Shown piece after piece: positions 7,504-14,895 of a stretch of DNA of 37,705 bases. Each line of letters starts with the position of its first letter. Positions within the stretch are counted from its first letter, which is position 1. A model generated the notes under the pieces. That model had not been told where the DNA came from. It worked only from the letters and a program-made list of their open reading frames with translations, and searched no databases. A program made the translations under genes and the position numbers. Source of the DNA: Streptomyces chilikensis (GTDB lineage: Bacteria > Actinomycetota > Actinomycetes > Streptomycetales > Streptomycetaceae); assembly GCF_001642695.1 (NCBI RefSeq), contig NZ_LWCC02000005.1, forward strand, positions 1,439,526-1,477,230, written 5' to 3'.

Positions 7504-7959
7504 GTGAGCGCTCAGCGGAAACCCGCCCCTTCCTCCCCCGACCCGGCCGCCGGCCCGCAGGAGCCCCGGGGTCCGCGGCCCGGGCGGCTGACCGCCGCGG
7601 CGGCGATCGCCGGCCTGGAAGGGCTGGCCCTGCTGGCCGGCGGCATCGCCATGATCGTCATGGGGGCGGCCGAGGGCGACCTCCGGTCCGCCGTCACCGG
7701 AGGCGTCACCCTGCTGGCGCTGGCGCTGCTGCCGCTGATCGCGGCGCGCGGGCTGCTGGCCCGGCGGAGCTGGAGCCGCGGGCCCGCGGTGATCACGCAA
7801 CTGCTGGCCCTGCCGGTGGCGTACAGCCTGCTCCAGGCCGACAGCGTGGCCATCTGGGCGGGCATCCTCCTGGGCGTCGCCGCCGTGGTGGGCCTGGTGC
7901 TGCTGGTCCACCCGGCGACGGCCCAGGCCCTCGGGGTGCGGGGACCCGGCAGGCGGTAG
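7504..7959 (+). CDS. Small integral membrane protein
   Basis: A 151-residue protein with a Pro-rich N-terminus of about 30 residues and four hydrophobic helices (about 38-60, 68-90, 97-115, 118-140). No catalytic motif is seen and I do not assign a function. It is conserved beside sigH and the lipid kinase in Streptomyces as far as I recall. GTG 7504 is chosen because TACCCT (7491-7496) ends 7 bases before it, a leaderless arrangement; the frame stays open upstream but that part overlaps the divergent lipid kinase. It converges on sigH with only 10 bases between the stop codons and no terminator. Confidence 0.75.
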   Translation: MSAQRKPAPSSPDPAAGPQEPRGPRPGRLTAAAAIAGLEGLALLAGGIAMIVMGAAEGDLRSAVTGGVTLLALALLPLIAARGLLARRSWSRGPAVITQLLALPVAYSLLQADSVAIWAGILLGVAAVVGLVLLVHPATAQALGVRGPGRR

Positions 7960-7969
7960 CGGCGGCGGG

Positions 7970-9166
7970 TCACTCCTCGACGAGGAGCTTCTCCCGGAGC
8001 TGGGCCAGGGTGCGGGCCAGGAGCCGGGAGACGTGCATCTGGGAGATGCCCACCTCCTGCGCGATCTGCGACTGCGTCATGTTCCCGAAGAACCGCAGCA
8101 GCAGGATCCGCTTCTCCCGCGGTGGGAGGTCCTCCAGCAAGGGCTTGAGGGACTCCCGGTACTCGACGCCCTCCAGCGCCTCGTCCTCCGCGCCCAGCGT
8201 GTCGGCGACCGCCGGCGACTCGTCGTCCGTGTCCGGCACGTCCAGGGAGAGCGTCGAGTAGGCGTTGGCCGACTCCAGCCCCTCCAGGACCTCCTCCTCG
8301 GAGATCCCCAGTCTCTCGGCGAGCTCGTGGACCGTCGGCGAGCGGCCGTGCGTCTGGGAGAGTTCCGCGGTCGCCGTGGTCAGCGACAGGCGCAGCTCCT
8401 GGAGCCGCCGCGGCACCCGCACCGCCCAGCCCTTGTCGCGGAAGTGCCGCTTGATCTCCCCCACCACGGTGGGCGTGGCGTAGGTGGAGAACTCCACCCC
8501 CCGGTCCGGGTCGAACCGGTCCACCGACTTGATCAGGCCGATGGTGGCGACCTGCGTCAGGTCGTCCAGCGGCTCCCCCCGGTTGCGGAAGCGGCGGGCC
8601 AGGTGCTCGACCAGCGGCAGGTGCATGCGGACCAGGCGGTCCCGCAGCTCGCCGTACTCGGGCGTGCCGGGCTCCAGCGACCGCAGCCGCACGAACAGCG
8701 CCCGCGCCGCGCTCCGGTCCTGCGCCACCCGCTCCTCGCGGGTCCGCCGGTGGTCCTGCCCGTCGTGCTCGGGGAACCGCTCCGGCTGCGGTTCGCGGAG
8801 CGGCCCGTGGTCCGGCGCCGCCTCGTGCCCGTCCGCCGTGTCGACGGCGGCGCCCGCGGGAACCGCTCCGTCGGCGGCCGTGTCGTGCCCGCGCTCCGCG
8901 AACGACGCGGCGCCCGCGTCCTCTCCGGCGTCCCGGTCGTGCTCGCTCATCTCCCTGCCCGTAGCCCTTCCCCGAGCCCCCCGGTGCCCGGTGTCCCCCG
9001 TGGTGCGGGACCTGCCGGGCACACCGCTCGGCTCCGTCGCCCCGTCCGGATGCGGCCGGGCCTGACCGGGAATCCCGTCGGCCCCGTCCGCGCGTCCGGC
9101 CGCACCGGCCGCGGCCCCGAGGGCGCCGCGTTCGTCGTCCCGCACCGGCCCCTCCCCGTTTCTCAC
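7970..9166 (-). CDS. sigH: Stress-response RNA polymerase sigma factor SigH (SigB/SigF family)
   Basis: A SigB/SigF/SigG-class sigma factor. Region 2 includes HLPLVEHLARRF and DDLTQVATIGLIKSVDRFD, with RGVEFSTYATPTVVGEIKRHF (region 2.4); regions 3 and 4 follow, ending in a helix-turn-helix with MTQSQIAQEVGISQMHVSRLL. Two starts are plausible. GTG 9166 overlaps the prsH stop (GTGA) and gives 398 residues with a Gly/Arg/Pro-rich N-terminal extension; ATG 8950 gives 326 residues. S. coelicolor SigH is known to occur in several size forms from multiple starts and processing, so both may be real. The upstream gene encodes its likely anti-sigma factor, and activity should be set by partner switching during osmotic stress and development. 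Confidence 0.92.
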   Translation of the reverse strand: MRNGEGPVRDDERGALGAAAGAAGRADGADGIPGQARPHPDGATEPSGVPGRSRTTGDTGHRGARGRATGREMSEHDRDAGEDAGAASFAERGHDTAADGAVPAGAAVDTADGHEAAPDHGPLREPQPERFPEHDGQDHRRTREERVAQDRSAARALFVRLRSLEPGTPEYGELRDRLVRMHLPLVEHLARRFRNRGEPLDDLTQVATIGLIKSVDRFDPDRGVEFSTYATPTVVGEIKRHFRDKGWAVRVPRRLQELRLSLTTATAELSQTHGRSPTVHELAERLGISEEEVLEGLESANAYSTLSLDVPDTDDESPAVADTLGAEDEALEGVEYRESLKPLLEDLPPREKRILLLRFFGNMTQSQIAQEVGISQMHVSRLLARTLAQLREKLLVEE

Positions 9167-9576
9167 GTCGGCCCGGGTCCCGCGCCGCGCTGTTTGTAGA
9201 GGCTGATCGACACGGTCCGGTCCTCGTCCACGGCGGACGACACCTTGCCCGCGAGCGCCGACAGGACCGTCCACGCGAAGGTGTCGCGCGACGGGGCGTT
9301 CCCGTCCGTGGTCGGGGCCGAGACCGTGACCTCGAGAGAGTCGTCGACCAGCCGGAAGACACAACTGAGGACCGAGCCCGGCACGGCCTGCTGGAGCAGG
9401 ATCGCGCAGGCCTCGTCCACCGCGATGCGCAGGTCCTCGATCTCGTCGAGGGTGAAGTCCAAGCGGGCGGCGAGACCGGCCGTGGCCGTCCGCAGCACCG
9501 ACAGGTAGGCACCCGCTGCCGGCAGCCGGACTTCCACGAAGTCCTGGGTCGCGGGCTCGCCTGCGATCTGGGACAC
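9163..9576 (-). CDS. prsH: Anti-sigma factor (serine protein kinase-like) for SigH
   Basis: A 137-residue RsbW/SpoIIAB-type GHKL ATPase that would hold SigH inactive and phosphorylate an anti-anti-sigma factor. The N-box-like segment DLRIAVDEACAILLQQA (about 48-64) supplies the Mg/ATP residues. GTG 9576 is chosen because GGAGG (9586-9582) precedes it with a 5-base gap; longer in-frame starts at 9588 (TTG) and 9582 (GTG) overlap that site. The stop codon overlaps the SigH GTG, so the pair is translationally coupled. The C-terminal glycine boxes are short, typical for actinobacterial members. Confidence 0.88.
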   Translation of the reverse strand: MSQIAGEPATQDFVEVRLPAAGAYLSVLRTATAGLAARLDFTLDEIEDLRIAVDEACAILLQQAVPGSVLSCVFRLVDDSLEVTVSAPTTDGNAPSRDTFAWTVLSALAGKVSSAVDEDRTVSISLYKQRGAGPGPT

Positions 9577-9708
9577 CCTCACCTCCAAGGTGGTACAAGC
9601 GTTTCAGGGCCCCGGGGGTCGCCCCTCCGGGGTAACGCGATACATGGTTCAGCGGTGACGCTACCGCGCGCGGGACATTCCTGTCCCCGGGACCCCGTCG
9701 CTGTGAAC

Positions 9709-9733
9709 TCACTCCCAGTGAACACTTATTCAC
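9709..9733. promoter_or_regulatory. BldD-type operator upstream of prsH-sigH
   Basis: TCAC-N5-GTGA at 9709-9721 fits the BldD box TNAC-N5-GTNA exactly. It shares its right arm with a second palindrome, GTGAA-N6-TTCAC at 9718-9733. BldD repression of a sigH promoter is established in S. coelicolor; binding here is inferred from the match and position, about 135 bases upstream of the prsH start. Confidence 0.7.
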
Positions 9734-9890
9734 GGAGCGTGTACAGGGGGTGCGTACTCGCACGTCGTCACTCTGTGCCGGATTGACGTACCCATCCGTC
9801 ACACGCACCAACCGCGTCACGCGCAAGAGGTGTCGATGCCGTGACCGGAACGTGCCGAAGCCGTACCGGGGCGCGCCGGGCATGCCGAGG

Positions 9891-9916
9891 GCCCGTCCGG
9901 CGGTCGCCGGACGGGC
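9891..9916 (-). terminator. Terminator after the zinc ribbon gene
   Basis: Perfect 11-bp stem (9891-9901 with 9906-9916) and 4-base loop, 16 bases past the stop of the minus-strand gene. Confidence 0.75.
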
Positions 9917-9932
9917 GTACGCGGCCCCGCGT

Positions 9933-10163
9933 TCAACGGCGGTGGCCGCGGCGGTGGTGGTGGACGATCCGCTCGTGGGGCACTTCGGCGGCGGGGGCCC
10001 TCAGCCGCGTCTCGCCGGGCTCCAGGCCCTCGGCCGCGCAGCCCCGGTTCTCGCAGCGCCCGGGACGCCAGACGGGCACGAACGTGCCCATCATCTTGTG
10101 CCGCCGGACCACCATCGGCACGGGCTGCCCGCAGGACGGACAGACATATCGGTCACTGTCCAT
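9933..10163 (-). CDS. Small zinc ribbon protein
   Basis: A 76-residue protein with two Cys pairs, CPSC near residues 9-12 and C-x4-C in RCENRGC, arranged as a zinc ribbon, and a His/Arg-rich C-terminus. The function is not recognised; it could be a structural zinc protein or a nucleic-acid binder. ATG 10163 is chosen because TACCCT (10175-10170) ends 6 bases before it, a leaderless pattern; a longer in-frame start at 10226 would add about 21 residues of poor codon quality. It lies between the prenyl synthase gene and the sigH operon, with 155 bases on its upstream side. Confidence 0.7.
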   Translation of the reverse strand: MDSDRYVCPSCGQPVPMVVRRHKMMGTFVPVWRPGRCENRGCAAEGLEPGETRLRAPAAEVPHERIVHHHRRGHRR

Positions 10164-10318
10164 ACCGCCAGGGTAGATCGGGCGGACCGCCCCCGCACCC
10201 TCCCGCCGCCCCTCCTCCGGCGGCACGGAAGGCGGCGCGGGCGCCGAGCCCCGGAAGGCGCGGAAGCCACGGAGACCCCCGGCCTTCCGGTCCTCCGGTA
10301 CGCGCGGGCGCGCCGCGG

Positions 10319-11554
10319 TCAGCTGGTGCGACGGGTGACGAACTCGGCCAGGGCGAGCAGGCCGTCGGCCGCCTCGGGATCGGGCACGGCCCTGGACAGC
10401 TCGTGCATCGCCCGCGCCATCCGGTCGGCCGCCTGGGCGTGCGCCCAGTCCCGGCCGCCCGCCTCCTCCACCGCCCGGAGCATGGCCTCCAGGTCCTCGC
10501 CCGGCGCGGGCTCGGCCGCGTACAGCTCGGCCAGGCGGGCCCCGGCCGGGGTGCCCGACGCGAGGGCGGCGGCCACCGGCAGGGATTTCTTGCGCGCGGC
10601 CAGGTCAGCCCCGGCCGGCTTGCCGGTGCGCCGCGGGTCGCCCCACAGGCCGATCAGGTCGTCGATCAGCTGGAAGGCGAGTCCCGCCTGGCGGCCGAAG
10701 GCGTCCAGTGCCCGGACGCGCTCCTCGTCGGCCCCGGCGTACAGGCCGCCGAGGGCGCAGGAGGCGCCGAGCAGTGCGCCCGTCTTCGCCTCCGCCATGG
10801 CCAGCACCTCCTCCACGGTGACCTCGCCGGGGCGGCGCCGTTCCAGGGCCGTGTCCGCCTGCTGTCCCGCGCAGAGTTCGATCACGCAGTCGGCGAGCCG
10901 GGCCGAGGCCCGTGCGGACGCGGCGTGGGGGTCCTCGGCCAGCAGCCGGGAGGCCAGGGCCTGCAGGGCGTCCCCGGCCAGGACGGCCGCGCTCTCGCCG
11001 AACACCGTCCAGGCCGTGGCGCGGTGGCGGCGGGTGGTGTCCCGGTCCATCACGTCGTCGTGGAGCAGGGTGAAGTTGTGCGTGAGCTCCACCGCGACCG
11101 CCGCGGGGACCGCCGCCCGGGCCGCCTCCTCGCCGGCCGGTCCGGGCCCGTCGGCGAGCGCCGAGGCGGCGGTGAGCACCAGGGCGGGGCGGATCGCCTT
11201 GCCGGCCGGAGCCTCGATGGGGGCGCCGTGGGCGTCCTCCCGGCCGAAGTGGTAGCGGGCGATCCGCCGGATCTGGCCCGGCAGCCGGTCCACCGCCCGC
11301 AGCAGCGCCGGCTCCACCACCGTCTTGACCCTCTCGAGCAGCGCCGCCGCCTCGGGTTCGTCGGGGCGGTCCCGGCCTCTGCCGTCCCCCGGCGGCCGGG
11401 CGGTCTCCGGATCCCTGGTGTCCCGGGCGCCCGGTCCGCCCTGGGCGCCCGGTCCGCCCTGGGCGCCGGGTCCGCCCTGCGGATCGTGCGGGTCCCCCGG
11501 TCCCCGTGCGTCGTGCGTGCCGTGCGGTACCTGTGTCGTGATCACGTGACTCAT
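10319..11554 (-). CDS. Polyprenyl diphosphate synthase with disordered N-terminal extension, probable encapsulin cargo
   Basis: A 411-residue trans-isoprenyl diphosphate synthase that condenses isopentenyl diphosphate onto allylic diphosphates. GKAIRP (118-123) begins the core; the first Asp-rich motif is D166-D-V-M-D170; the second is the actinobacterial DDLIGLWGD form (from D298). Unlike standalone enzymes it carries a 65-70 residue Gly/Pro/Asp-rich tail, including three GGPGA(Q/R) repeats at 27-44, with no predicted fold. Such extensions act as cargo-loading regions in family 2 encapsulin systems. The shell gene lies 96 bases upstream on the same strand. ATG 11554 is preceded by GAGGGGGG; a longer frame to 11632 overlaps the intergenic hairpin. 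Product chain length cannot be read. Confidence 0.9.
   Translation of the reverse strand: MSHVITTQVPHGTHDARGPGDPHDPQGGPGAQGGPGAQGGPGARDTRDPETARPPGDGRGRDRPDEPEAAALLERVKTVVEPALLRAVDRLPGQIRRIARYHFGREDAHGAPIEAPAGKAIRPALVLTAASALADGPGPAGEEAARAAVPAAVAVELTHNFTLLHDDVMDRDTTRRHRATAWTVFGESAAVLAGDALQALASRLLAEDPHAASARASARLADCVIELCAGQQADTALERRRPGEVTVEEVLAMAEAKTGALLGASCALGGLYAGADEERVRALDAFGRQAGLAFQLIDDLIGLWGDPRRTGKPAGADLAARKKSLPVAAALASGTPAGARLAELYAAEPAPGEDLEAMLRAVEEAGGRDWAHAQAADRMARAMHELSRAVPDPEAADGLLALAEFVTRRTS
11427..11480 (-). repeat. Three 18-bp tandem repeats in the prenyl synthase N-terminus
   Basis: Units 11427-11444 and 11445-11462 are identical; 11463-11480 differs at two bases. Each encodes one Gly/Ala/Pro/Gln hexapeptide, so copy number changes keep the frame. 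Confidence 0.9.
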
Positions 11555-11605
11555 GGCCCCCCTCGGGGAACTCCTCTCACTCCTGTTCGCCGCTCTCCCC
11601 CGCAA

Positions 11606-11631
11606 TGTCCCCACCCTGCCGGGCGGGGACA
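11606..11631 (-). promoter_or_regulatory. Intercistronic hairpin between shell and cargo genes
   Basis: TGTCCCC (11606-11612) pairs with GGGGACA (11625-11631); after one mismatch an inner CCC/GGG stem closes a TGCC loop. It sits in the 96-base gap after the encapsulin stop. It may attenuate or process the transcript so that shell is made in excess of cargo; this is inference. Confidence 0.55.
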
Positions 11632-11650
11632 CCGGCCGGCGCGGGTCAGC

Positions 11651-13057
11651 TCACCTCCATCGCCCGATCTCCACGTTCTCCAGCACTCCGAGCGCGTCCG
11701 GAACCAGCACCGCCGCCGAGTAGTACGTCGTCACCAGGTAGTTGATGACCGCCTGTTCGTTGATGCCCATGAACCGGACGGACAGCCCGGGCTCGATCTC
11801 GTCCGGGATGCCGGTCTGGTGGAGGCCGACGACACCCTGGTCGTCCTCGCCGGTGCGCATGGCGATGATCGAGGTGGTGCGCGCCTCGGTCACCGGGATC
11901 TTGTTGCAGGGGTAGATGGGGACGCCCCGCCAGGTCGGGACCCGCTGGCCGCCGACGTCGACCGACTCCGGCACCAGGCCGCGCTTGTTGAGTTCGCGGC
12001 CGAACGCGGCGATGGCGCGCGGATGGGCGAGGAACAGCTTGGTCCCGCGGCGGCGGCTGAGCAGCTCGTCCATGTCGTCGGGGCCGGGAACGCCGTCGTG
12101 CGGCTGGATCCGCTGGTCGTACTCGCAGTTGTGGAGCAGCCCGAACTCGCGGTTGTTGACCAGCTCGTGCTCCTGGCGCTCCTTGAGCGCCTCGACCGTC
12201 AGCCGGAGCTGGTGCTCGGTCTGGTTCATCGGCTGGTTGTACAGGTCGGCGACCCGGCTGTGGATGCTCAGGACCGTCTGGGCGACGCTCAGCTCGTACT
12301 CGCGGGGCCGCGCCTCGTAGTCCACGAAGGTGCGCGGGATGTCCACCTCGCCGGCGTGTCCGGCGGACATGTCGATGGCGCGCTCGCCGTACCTGTTGGT
12401 CCGCTGGGCGGGGATGGCGCGCTGCCGGCGCAGGTGTTCGCGCAGCGGCTCGGAGCGCTCCGCGATCTGGTCCAGGTCGCGACGGGGCAGGGCGAGCACG
12501 GTGCAGCCGGTGACCGCGCGGAGGGTGAACTCCCAGATGGACTCGGGGTCGAGGATCGACTGGTCGCCGAAGTAGGCGCCGTCGGCGAGGACCCCGAGGA
12601 CGGCGTCGTCGTCGTAGGGGCCGGAGCCGACCTTCTCCACCTTGCCGTGGGCGAGCAGGAAGACCTCGTCCACCTGGCTGCCGAAGGAGGCGATGACCTG
12701 GCCGGGCGCGAACTCCCGCTGCCGGCACCGCTGGGCCAGCTCGCCCAGCACCTCCAGGTCCTCGAAGTCGCGCAGCGCGGGCAGTTCACCGAGTTCCGCC
12801 GGGATCACCTCGACCTGGTCACCCGTCTTCACGAAGGTGATCCGGCCGTCCCCCACGGCGTAGGTGAGCCTGCGGTTCACCCGGTAGGTGCCGCCCTGCA
12901 CGTTCACCCAGGGAAGGGTGCGCAGCAGCCAGCGGGAGCTGATCTCCTGCATCTGCGGAACGGACTTGGTGGTGGTGGCCAGGTTCCGCGCGGCCGCCGT
13001 GCCGAGGCTCTGCTGCGGCCGGTCCTGCTCGGTGCGGACCTCTTCGCCTACCGACAT
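11651..13057 (-). CDS. Family 2B encapsulin shell protein with cyclic-nucleotide-binding-like domain
   Basis: A 468-residue relative of Streptomyces EshA-type proteins, now classed as family 2B encapsulins: HK97-fold shell proteins with an inserted cNMP-binding domain. The N-terminal shell part covers about 1-85, the cNMP-like beta-barrel about 90-215 ([20 protein letters not shown], then YFGDQSIL), and the remaining shell fold about 235-468 (including [20 protein letters not shown] and [14 protein letters not shown]). The phosphate-binding cassette is atypical (FGD for FGE and no obvious Arg), so ligand binding is uncertain. ATG 13057 has GGAGGG eight bases upstream. It is first in an operon with the prenyl synthase. 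Assignment rests on memory of the family, not on a search. Confidence 0.9.
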   Translation of the reverse strand: MSVGEEVRTEQDRPQQSLGTAAARNLATTTKSVPQMQEISSRWLLRTLPWVNVQGGTYRVNRRLTYAVGDGRITFVKTGDQVEVIPAELGELPALRDFEDLEVLGELAQRCRQREFAPGQVIASFGSQVDEVFLLAHGKVEKVGSGPYDDDAVLGVLADGAYFGDQSILDPESIWEFTLRAVTGCTVLALPRRDLDQIAERSEPLREHLRRQRAIPAQRTNRYGERAIDMSAGHAGEVDIPRTFVDYEARPREYELSVAQTVLSIHSRVADLYNQPMNQTEHQLRLTVEALKERQEHELVNNREFGLLHNCEYDQRIQPHDGVPGPDDMDELLSRRRGTKLFLAHPRAIAAFGRELNKRGLVPESVDVGGQRVPTWRGVPIYPCNKIPVTEARTTSIIAMRTGEDDQGVVGLHQTGIPDEIEPGLSVRFMGINEQAVINYLVTTYYSAAVLVPDALGVLENVEIGRWR

Positions 13058-13079
13058 AAAGAATTGCCCTCCCGGTTGT

Positions 13080-13107
13080 GCCCCGCGCCGGTGCAGCGCG
13101 CCGGGGC
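13080..13107 (-). promoter_or_regulatory. Hairpin in the encapsulin 5' leader region
   Basis: GCCCCG (13080-13085) pairs with CGGGGC (13102-13107), extended by a GC-rich inner helix past one bulge. It lies 23 bases upstream of the shell start codon. Role unknown. Confidence 0.4.
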
Positions 13108-13332
13108 CTGTTGACGAGATCCACTTTCGGTGACGCCGCGTGCCCGCACCATTACCCGAAAGAGCGGGACTGAAGGTGCGTTCGACGGGGCAGGTCTCGT
13201 CGTTCGGGTCCGGATGCGCCGGGAACGCGCCCGTAGCCTCCGGAAACGCGGACCGGCCCCGGTTCCGCCCGGCGCGGCGGCGGTAGGAACCCTCCGAGGC
13301 GGAACGATCACCGTGTGCGAAGGAGGGCGGTC

Positions 13333-13923
13333 GTGGCCGAACCCATGCCGGCGAGGACGTTTCTGGAGATCCTGACGGGCGAGGGACTGAGGGTGGAGGA
13401 GGTCGGCGACTGGAGGAACCACCACCGGAACGCGGCCGGCGCCTGGGGCCCGGTCCACGGGGTGATGATCCACCACACGGCCACCGCGGGGGCGGAGCGG
13501 ACGGTGGAGATCTGCCGGGAGGGCCGGTCCGACCTGCCGGGGCCGCTCTGCCACGGCGTGGTCACCAAGGACGGCACGGTCCACCTGGTCGGCTTCGGGC
13601 GCGCCAACCACGCGGGGCCGGGCGACGACGAGGTGCTGCGGGCGGTGATCGCCGAGCGCGCGCTGCCGCCCGGGAACGAGGCGCGGGCCGACGGCAACCG
13701 GTACTTCTACGGTTTCGAGTGCGAGAACCTCGGTGACGGGGAGGACCCCTGGCCCGACGGGCAGGTCGACGCCGCCGTCCGTGCGGCCGCGGCGATCTGC
13801 CGGCACCACGGCTGGTCGGCGCGGTCGGTGATCGGGCACCTGGAGTGGCAGCCGGGGAAGGTCGATCCCCGGGGGTTCACCATGGGGGCGCTGCGGGAGC
13901 GGGTGGCGGAACGCCTGAAGTGA
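13333..13923 (+). CDS. Peptidoglycan-recognition-type N-acetylmuramoyl-L-alanine amidase
   Basis: A 196-residue amidase_2/PGRP-fold protein that would cleave the bond between MurNAc and L-Ala in peptidoglycan. Zinc-site elements are the first His pair in [10 protein letters not shown] (about 43-52) and the late [12 protein letters not shown] segment, which supplies the second His and the Lys/Asp region of T7-lysozyme-like amidases. No signal peptide is seen, so export or lysis-dependent release is unclear; phage-endolysin-like origin is possible. GTG 13333 follows AAGGAGGG with a 5-base gap. It diverges from the encapsulin operon across 275 bases. Confidence 0.85.
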   Translation: MAEPMPARTFLEILTGEGLRVEEVGDWRNHHRNAAGAWGPVHGVMIHHTATAGAERTVEICREGRSDLPGPLCHGVVTKDGTVHLVGFGRANHAGPGDDEVLRAVIAERALPPGNEARADGNRYFYGFECENLGDGEDPWPDGQVDAAVRAAAAICRHHGWSARSVIGHLEWQPGKVDPRGFTMGALRERVAERLK

Positions 13924-13965
13924 CGCGGGTGACGTGCGGGGCGGGCCGGGGGCGACAATGGGCGC

Positions 13966-14865
13966 GTGAGTGAGGTCCAGGTGCCGGGGCGGGTGCCGTC
14001 GCCGCTGGTGGAGGTCGCGGACGAGCGGTTCGCTCGGCACGGGGTGCGTCTGCTGCTGAAGCGGGACGACCTGATCCATCCGGACCTGGTCGGCAACAAG
14101 TGGCGCAAGCTGGCGCCCAGCCTGCGGGCCGCGGAGGGCCGGCCGCTGGTGACGTTCGGCGGCGCCTGGTCCAACCACCTGCGGGCGACGGCGGCCGCCG
14201 GGCGGTTGCTGGGGCTCGGGACGGTGGGGATCGTCCGGGGGGACGAGCTGGCGGGGCGGGAGCGGAACGCGTCGCTGGAGCGGTGCGCCGCGGACGGGAT
14301 GCGGCTGTGCTTCGTCGACCGGGCGGCGTACCGGCGCAAGGCCGAGCCGGAGGTGCTGGCGGAGCTGCTGCGGGGGGCCGGGACGCCGCCGGACGCCTTC
14401 GTGGTGCCGGAGGGCGGGAGCAACGCGCTCGCCGTGCGCGGCTGCGTGGCCCTGGGCGAGGAACTGCGCGGCCTGGCGGACGTCGCCGCGGTGGCCTGCG
14501 GCACCGGCGGCACGCTGGCCGGCATGGCGGCCGGGCTGGCCCCCGGACAGCGGGCGCTGGGGGTGGCCGTGCTGAAGGGGGGCTTCCTGGCCGAGGAGGT
14601 GCGGCGGCTGCAGCAGGAAGGATTCGGCGGCCCGCGGGGCCGGTGGGAGGTGGAGGACCGCTTCCACGGCGGGGGCTTCGCCCGCGTCCCCGCCGGACTG
14701 GACGCCTTCGCGCGGGACTTCGAGGAGCGCCACGGGCTGGCCGTGGAGCGGGTGTACGTCGCCAAGCTGCTGTTCGCGCTGACCGCCCTGGTGGAGGAGG
14801 GCGCCTTCGCGGCGGGGACCCGGCTCGCCGCCGTGGTCACCGGACGGCCGTTCCCGGAGGGCTGA
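13966..14865 (+). CDS. PLP-dependent ACC deaminase / D-cysteine desulfhydrase family protein
   Basis: A 299-residue fold-type II PLP enzyme. The Schiff-base lysine is expected in VGNKWRKL (about 43-50), followed by the substrate loop FGGAWSNHLRATAAAG and the phosphate-binding glycine loop ACGTGGTLAGMAAGL. The family includes 1-aminocyclopropane-1-carboxylate deaminase and D-cysteine desulfhydrase; sequence alone does not separate them, though the length nearer 300 than 340 argues against a classical ACC deaminase. GTG 13966 lies 6 bases after GACAAT, a -10-like hexamer, so the transcript may be leaderless. It begins 42 bases after the amidase stop. Confidence 0.82.
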   Translation: MSEVQVPGRVPSPLVEVADERFARHGVRLLLKRDDLIHPDLVGNKWRKLAPSLRAAEGRPLVTFGGAWSNHLRATAAAGRLLGLGTVGIVRGDELAGRERNASLERCAADGMRLCFVDRAAYRRKAEPEVLAELLRGAGTPPDAFVVPEGGSNALAVRGCVALGEELRGLADVAAVACGTGGTLAGMAAGLAPGQRALGVAVLKGGFLAEEVRRLQQEGFGGPRGRWEVEDRFHGGGFARVPAGLDAFARDFEERHGLAVERVYVAKLLFALTALVEEGAFAAGTRLAAVVTGRPFPEG

Positions 14866-14895
14866 GCCGCCCGCTCCGGGGCCCCGGCGGCCCGC

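Larger units (their letters stand above)
9577..9932. other. prsH-sigH control region
   Basis: 356 bases between the upstream zinc ribbon gene and prsH, both on the minus strand. It contains the BldD-type box and a terminator hairpin for the zinc ribbon gene. No further gene is seen. Confidence 0.6.

Noticed and set aside
7512-9512. A 666-codon minus-strand frame overlapping sigH and prsH
   Set aside because: It is Arg/Gly/Pro-rich out-of-frame translation of sigH and prsH, with no motif.
10600-10660. Missing last Asp in the second DDxxD motif of the prenyl synthase
   Set aside because: The DDLIGLWGD form is a normal variant in actinobacterial isoprenyl diphosphate synthases, so it does not indicate inactivity.
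13058-13332. SigR- or SigB-type promoter for the encapsulin operon
   Set aside because: A GGGTAA -10-like hexamer exists on the minus strand, but no matching -35 at proper distance; GGAAA-N15-GTT on the plus strand has the wrong base and spacing.
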